Source: Candolleomyces eurysporus
Lineage: Eukaryota; Basidiomycota; Agaricomycetes; Agaricales; Psathyrellaceae
Reading direction: 5' to 3'
Assembly: GCA_027579435.1 (NCBI GenBank)
Contig: JANBPK010000755.1
Span: 1-64,000, forward strand
Length of the DNA stretch: 64,000 nt
The notes under the pieces are model-generated. The model searched no databases. It worked only from the letters and a program-made list of their open reading frames with translations, and was not told where the DNA came from. Shown piece by piece: positions 58,608 through 64,000 of this stretch. A program made the translations under genes and the position numbers. Each line of letters opens with the position of its first letter. The first letter of the stretch is position 1.

Positions 58608-59087
58608 ATGCGCCTTAGCTACACGACGTTCCTCTCGCCTTTAGTCGCTATGCTTGCTTTGCAAGTCGTTGAGTCCTCCGGAATAGCACAAGCAGCTGCC
58701 ATACCCGCTCGAACGGACACTCCTGGAGGTAGTGTCACCGTGGGCAATGGCGACGAGCTTCGACCACTGGCGACAGCAGCTTTTACCACAACCAAGGCGT
58801 TTTCTATCCCCCCAACTGCTGTTATTCCAATTATTCTGCCCACCACTTCCAAACCCACGCTAATCGGAACCATTCCACCGCATCTCCCAATAGTACCCAT
58901 AATACCCGTACCTCCCAGTAAGAGCGATTTCTCGAGTCGAGAGTCCTTCATTAGCTAATCATGTCTACCATCCATCCTTCTTGCATTTGTCGAAATTTCC
59001 TCACATCTGCTTTAATCTCCTGTAAACCGCTTCTTTCAGAACCTTACCCAATCCCCCCNTGTCATCTGGACTTGGGAAGGAGCCTGA
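58608..59087 (+). CDS. Secreted Pro/Thr-rich peptide precursor, IWT family
   Basis: Exon 1 (58608-58917) encodes a signal peptide (MRLSYTTFLSPLVAMLALQV), then AAAIPARTDTPGG and VGNGDELRPL and a Pro/Ile-rich part. Exon 2 (59040-59087) joins in phase 1 and, if the N at 59059 is dropped, gives PYPIPPVIWTWEGA at the stop. Counting the N as a base destroys this end. The paralog at 60963-61356 has the same signal peptide type, the VTxGNGxExRP block and an IWTW end, which supports dropping the N. Secreted; function unknown. Confidence 0.66.
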
Positions 59088-59904
59088 TCGTGCCTTGCTC
59101 CCCATCCTATACACGATTGCCTCTTGAGTAATGCTGGCCATGTGTGGCACTAGTAGCCTAGCCTCTGGTGAATGCACGTTGATACGGTCATTCTTGTGTG
59201 TTGTAATTTCCAGGATATCAGGTGATGCGCTCAGTGTCTGAGCGCATCAAGACGTCTGAAACTTAACTCGATGCTCAATCGGAAGCGTTTCACCTGCATA
59301 AGCGACGCAAAAATCTGATCATTCCAGGTAAGCATGAGCTGGGAGTAGCAGCATCCTTGAAACTATGACCATGGGGCAACGAAGTTCAGCGTTGTTATTT
59401 CTCCGAATACCAGCCCGCATATGACAGAATCTGCTGATCAGGCCATCCAAACTAACTGCCAGAACGGGTCTCTAGAACACCAGTTCGATGTGGTTGTTCG
59501 TAAAAATTGTTCGTAAATAGTGCCGACTATCCCCTTTACGCGTTTAAACTGCAAGCGACAGCGTTTTTNAGACCTCAAGTCAACTCGTAGGTTGCGTTCG
59601 GGTGCGTCGTGACCCAAAGCGTGTCAATCTCTCGGATGCTAGAGCTAGTGCAGTGTGTCCAAAGCACCAGATAAATTCGCGACCTGAGCACAGAAAACGT
59701 GGAGAGCCGTGATACGAGACTCGGGAGGGGTGGAATTGTCAAGAGGCGCACTTGTGAACGTGACTGGCTCGTTCACTTCCATAACTTTGAGGGGCCTTGT
59801 CTATCAATCACTTCACAGGAGTGTGATCACTATGGTGCAGCGTTAGGATCCTAGTGTCGGATCAGTTTCGCGGAATTGTTACGAGCGAATAGACCCCTCG
59901 CAGG
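59088..59904. other. Intergenic, no recognised gene
   Basis: Nothing beyond short frames; an N lies at 59569 after a T run. Confidence 0.4.
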
Positions 59905-60649
59905 TGCATTAGACAGTCGGCCGTATCTGCTCGTTGCAGATGCCAAGGTGTCTGTAAACATCTACGAGACGACTGATAACGGCTGCGAGGAATCGTAAAT
60001 CATTCAATACTTGTGACCGAAATTGACTGAAAATTTCGTGTTCGAGGGCTTCAAGTGAACAATCTCTCGACGCCACTGCTTTCCTTGCTTTTGGCACCCC
60101 GCATACTTGAGACAGCGTACGAATTCGGTGGTCGACCGAGGACTGTTGAAGTGGCAAGCGAATTTCACTATTTCACTGGCTTCGACAATGTCTAGGTCAT
60201 CGACGCGACGTTCTCGTTCCAAGTTCTGGGCATCAACGAGTATTGCACGCGAGAGTACGTACCTATCACTTCGCTCACTCAAATTACGGCTCAGCCGCGA
60301 CAGCTACGAAACGGGAGCTCGGCTTACGAGTCAAATGAAAAATTATGTCTTTTTAACTAATCTTCTCATTCTCTCATTTCTCAACATCTTCTTCACCCGT
60401 TCCTTTGCATTTTTTTTTAAAAGATACGCCACTCATAGTCAATACTGTCGACCCCGGTTTCTGTTATTCTGAGCTAATGAGAGATGTCGGTATAGGAAAT
60501 TTTTTGATGTGGTTTCTGCAGAAACTGCTTGAGCGAACGACGGAGAGTGGGGGTAATCAGTTCGTATATGGGGCAGTCGGGTCATTGGAAAACCTTGGTC
60601 GTTTCCACCATGCATGCATCAATTTGCACAAGACTTCGAAGGCCGAATG
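59905..60649 (+). pseudogene. Short-chain dehydrogenase/reductase (SDR) relic
   Basis: Around 60050-60180 the plus strand reads NNLSTPLLSLLLAPRILETA and RPRTVEVASEFHYF, which matches the central region of retinol-dehydrogenase-like SDRs (the VNHL-x-x-FLL and VSS stretches). At 60420-60649 a second block reads LIVNTVDPGFCYSEL and LERTTESGGNQFVYGAVG, the family's C-terminal part. The Rossmann GxxxGxG end and the YxxxK residues are not found, and stops lie between the blocks. A dead gene. Confidence 0.6.
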
Positions 60650-60962
60650 AATGATCAGAAACAAGCCTTGCATTGCTTTGCTACGGCAGTAGGATCCAGG
60701 TATGAGGCTCTGGTTTGTTCCCATGTTGACTGGCTTCGAATGTGACAAAATTCATTGATTCTGAGGATACAGTTCAGTTTCTGAGTTGCTCGAGGTACTG
60801 TGTATCGTGATTTAGACCAAACTGCCCCCAACTCTCATCTTCTATTATGAGGTATCGCTAAAACGGTAAGCTCGAAAGCTGCACACCGATTAAAATTCAG
60901 GAATACGCCAATAGATGGTAATAAAGAGAGCGGCAACAATGGTAGATGGGTACAGCTATATT

Positions 60963-61356
60963 TCATAAGGCGTTGTCTTCATAGTCCGCGTCCCAAGTCC
61001 AGATACCCGCTGAATTGGGAGTTCAAAGAAAGTTTCAATGGACATCCGGTTAGTTGCGAGATAGCCTGGACTTGATGAGATGAATAATGCTTACAGGGAG
61101 TCGTTGTTGGAACAGTGATGGTTGGAGTCACAGGGTTGATGGGGCTCGAAATTGTCTTGGATGTAGTCATAGTTTTTGTGGTAACCGGACGAAATTCACT
61201 GGCTCCATTGCCCTTGGTGACATTATCGTCAGGAGTTCCCGGTTGAGTAGGAATGGTGGCCGCAAATGCGGTCACAGACTGGGAGGAGCATTCAAAGCCT
61301 TGTAGAGCGTACAGCACGATGAGAGAATAGAGGAAAGACGTGGAGTTGAGACGCAT
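60963..61356 (-). CDS. Secreted Thr-rich peptide precursor, IWT family
   Basis: Exon 1 (61095-61356) encodes MRLNSTSFLYSLIVLYALQG, then TIPTQPGTPDDNVTKGNGAS and a Thr-rich part. Exon 2 (60963-61009) joins in phase 1 and gives SGIWTWDADYEDNAL at the stop. It is a paralog of the gene at 58608, on the opposite strand and across the SDR relic. An in-frame ATG ten codons upstream (61386) is less likely, because the signal peptide begins better at 61356. Confidence 0.72.
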
Positions 61357-62225
61357 TTTGCTCGAGACAAAAGACTTTGGACTCATTGGAGCTCGAGTCG
61401 ACCTAAGTACCTACAGATGGTCTGCGGTGATTTCATGTTCCTCCTCCGACCGGAGCTACTTCATAACAATCCCTAGACATGGACGCTCGCCGTATGGTTC
61501 ACGACTTCAACTAGGCACTTTTCCATCACGTATCCCTTGACACTTTGTCAATCGGTGATGTAGTTGACCGTGTCAATCGTCGCGAATCTGGGCGCTCGAG
61601 GAAGTGATTGAACTCGAAACCTTGACTATTTTCAAGCAGAGAAATTGTTCTTCAGGATCGGGTGGTGGTAGAAGGGTCGGCAACATGCCATCCGACACTG
61701 GGATAGTGGACGCCGAGCCGTGCCGAGCACAACTCCGGAAACCTTGGGTCGAGTCCGCGTGGGCACGTCCATGGTCAGCAAAATTGCCATCACAGGGATT
61801 AGGATGGATCCGGGTGAGCGCTCTTCTGTAGAAAATCAGGACCCGGGGATGAAAAGTGGTGTCCCGGCGGTGCACTCTCCACGAGCTCTAATCTGTACGG
61901 GGCCGGAATGTCTTCGAGAGGCTATCCATGGTTTTTCCCAACGAATTTCATTAGTTTCACGTTGAAGGAGTGTCATCATATATCATGATCAGCTCTCTGC
62001 TAGGGTAACATACGCTCATTCTTCAGCCCTGGTGGTCAGAGTTAGTGTACTCGTTATTGACGGTGCTCAGTGATCGTATTCGAAGTCAAATCCCTTTCGC
62101 CGCTGCTCGAACCTGGTCTAGCGTAGACGACAGTCCAGGGGTTGAGATAAAAGAGCGACCCTCGTTGGCCCTTCCTTTCACGTACGCCTCTCCGAGACAA
62201 ACCGGTGTTCGACACGCGCAACAAA
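61357..62225. other. Intergenic, no recognised gene
   Basis: It separates two divergent peptide genes. Frames at 61573-61875 (minus) and 61604-61965 (plus) overlap each other and carry no features. Confidence 0.4.
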
Positions 62226-62478
62226 ATGCTACCCTTGTCAAGGACGTTGATCCAACTTCAAACAATTTACCTTCTACTCGTTGTCGGTCTGATCTCCAAG
62301 GTATCTGCCGCATCCGTCGTGCATCGTAATGCTCGAGGATGTATGTATCCACTTCAGGCTGATCATTCTGACTAGTTTCATGGACCTCTAAGTGATAGCC
62401 GCAGTTGAAGTCATCTCTGAATCACCCAAAATGCAGACTATTTCGACGTTCGAAGGTGACGAGGCTTATGAAGCTTGA
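62226..62478 (+). CDS. Small secreted peptide precursor, IST variant of the IWT family
   Basis: Two exons (62226-62340, 62399-62478) joined in phase 1 give about 64 residues. The signal-peptide core is TIYLLLVVGLISKVSA, followed by VVHRNARGSAVEVISESPKM and the end QTISTFEGDEAYEA. NARG before the intron matches the NARG of the gene at 15693. The Trp of the signature is Ser here, but the EGDE that follows matches the 24575 and 18359 members. Confidence 0.62.
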
Positions 62479-64000
62479 AGAGGGCTAGTGGTGGAATGAG
62501 CTCGAGACTTTACACGGTACCTACCATGGGTGCCTGAGACGATAGCGAAGGGCATGCACGAATCATTTATCCTGAGAAATTGAACGCCTCAATAAGAATG
62601 AATCCCAAATATCGTGTTTCTCACTGGTGACTTCTGTAGAGCTCACAGTAGAGATCTACTCCTAGACAATGCCACCCGTCGCTGATGACTTTGTTGATCC
62701 TCGGTGATCACCCGTTGAATCGGATCGGTAGTCCGACTCGAGGAAGTTTAAACTTAAGGTTCTACGTCCCTTCGGGGTACGTATTCTTTGCCGTCTCTTT
62801 GAATTTTCCATATACGACTTGAACAATGGGAGTTTGAGCATACTTCATTGAAAATGACTCGGCGGCGGGATGAGCATGGAAATTGGTCTATCTGAGGACG
62901 TATAGTGTACGTATAATTGGTCATGGTGGAATGTCCGATTGCTGTCGCCTTAAATTCAATTGAGCCTCGAAAAATTATAACCTAGCTCACCTCACTTAGA
63001 GGTTTCCGGGAGAAAGGTCTGTCGTATATTTTGCATTTAGTCTTTCTTTGACCTTCCCGGCCCGTAACCGTCCGATGCGAGGCCTCGAGTCGCCGCCTTC
63101 AGGCTTGTCTGGTGTCTACCTGTCGAGTTCAGTCGAAAGTTGAACAGCAGCGACTGATGGAGGCATTAGTCAGTCATTGCACCGCGTGAACAGTGGGGAT
63201 TGAGTTGCCCTGAACCAAGGCTTGGAGACAGCTCGGGTCTAGAAGGATTTACATTCACCACGAGGCTCTTTTTCAGCCTCATGTTCGACTTTAACAGAGT
63301 CTAGCGTCCGACGTCAAACTTTGGCCCCCGCGAGCTGGGTAGGATCGTGGATGCTGTTGAACTTTGGGCCGTTTAGCACCGCCGATGAAGCTCCGGGTTT
63401 CATATCAAACCATCACGGTCGGGCTGATAAGATTTGGTTACCAGTTCTATTGCAAAGTCGTGATTGCAGTCAAATCGTATTGAGAACAAACCTTCTAGCG
63501 CATCGAGCAGCATGCACCCCAAAAACCACTTCAAAGACGAGATGAAATCAAGGGTCGCTTTCCAACATGTTCTCGTATGTTTCTGTCGAACTTCATTCAG
63601 AATCCCGTCTGACGGTTTGTGAGACTACGGCTTGCCTCGTGTTTGATATATCAGTACAGAGTTGAGGCGGGTTTGGGGAACGTGTTGTTCTCTTGAGAGA
63701 AGAATCCGCTTCTACAATATTTCCATGCTGGCATTGTACTCATGTAAGGTCATAGGATCCGTCCGAGAGGTGTCGGATATGCTTTACCATCGCACGACCG
63801 CTCGCCGTACTTTGACGGTGGCTCATGGATATGAAGAGAGTATCCTCGTCGTCATGGGGCTTAGGGCAGATGGATTACTATCTTATCTACTGAGTTGATC
63901 TCTACCTACTCACTGTGGGAGCGAATTCATAGGGATGTGAGAAGAAGGCCGACTTTTCGGTCTCAGACGGAATAGACTGGCGGCCGTGGAAGACGATTCC
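62479..64000. other. Right end of window, no recognised gene
   Basis: Short frames (63321-63545, 63662-63898) without features. Nothing else is supported. Confidence 0.4.

Noticed and set aside
15693..62478. Peptide genes as mating pheromone precursors
   Set aside because: No C-terminal CaaX box for farnesylation and, unlike those, a classical signal peptide.
15693..62478. Relation to the DELD effectors of Serendipita
   Set aside because: That family is defined by a C-terminal RSIDELD-type end; none of these loci has it.
1..64000. CRISPR array, bacterial operon or phage region
   Set aside because: No regularly spaced repeats; short introns and the gene families are fungal.

Overview
The window looks like a gene-sparse, repeat-affected stretch of a basidiomycete genome, most probably an Agaricomycete. 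The evidence is many short (about 45-60 nt) GT-AG introns, multi-exon genes on both strands, a PHO88/SND3 gene and an SLM-type BAR-PH gene, a secreted GMC oxidoreductase, four copies of a 7-TM family of the kind expanded in mushrooms, UstYa-like (DUF3328) proteins, and many gene relics. I cannot name the species. No rRNA, tRNA or CRISPR array was recognised by eye.

Layout: 0.2-1.8 kb, integrase-core (DDE) transposase-like gene. 2.7-8.9 kb, two paralogous small Cys-rich GPI-type surface proteins flanking an F-box gene and its decayed copy. 9.2-13.4 kb, three UstYa-like genes (one truncated, one intact, one lacking the metal-binding histidines) around the first 7-TM gene. 14.5-15.3 kb, GNAT relic. 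15.7-24.6 kb, a run of tiny secreted peptide genes plus a Cys-rich three-repeat secreted protein. 24.9-34.1 kb, a threefold segmental duplication carrying Kre9/Knh1-like cell-wall genes and fragments of the SLM tail, running into the intact SLM gene (33.9-36.5 kb) and divergent PHO88 (36.8-37.8 kb). 38.4-50.4 kb, a poorly resolved multi-exon gene, a GNAT gene, 7-TM copy 2, one more peptide gene and a GMC oxidoreductase. 51.5-57.4 kb, two further 7-TM genes made by a segmental duplication. 58.6-62.5 kb, three more peptide genes around an SDR relic.

The main discovery candidate is the peptide family. Eleven loci (ten open, one broken) encode 55-115 residue secreted precursors. Each has a signal peptide, a hypervariable middle, one phase-1 intron, and a short C-terminal signature centred on I-W-T followed by an acidic tail, ending at or near the stop codon. 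One subgroup also has an Arg-x-x-Gln step just before the signature, suggesting proteolytic release of a 15-25 residue peptide. UstYa-like oxidases, which modify fungal ribosomal peptides, lie only 2-6 kb from the densest peptide group. A secreted RiPP-like or signalling peptide system is therefore plausible but unproven.

Most single N characters sit next to homopolymers. In three places where a paralog or family motif allows a test, removing the N restores the frame, so these Ns look like spurious extra bases rather than unknown ones.
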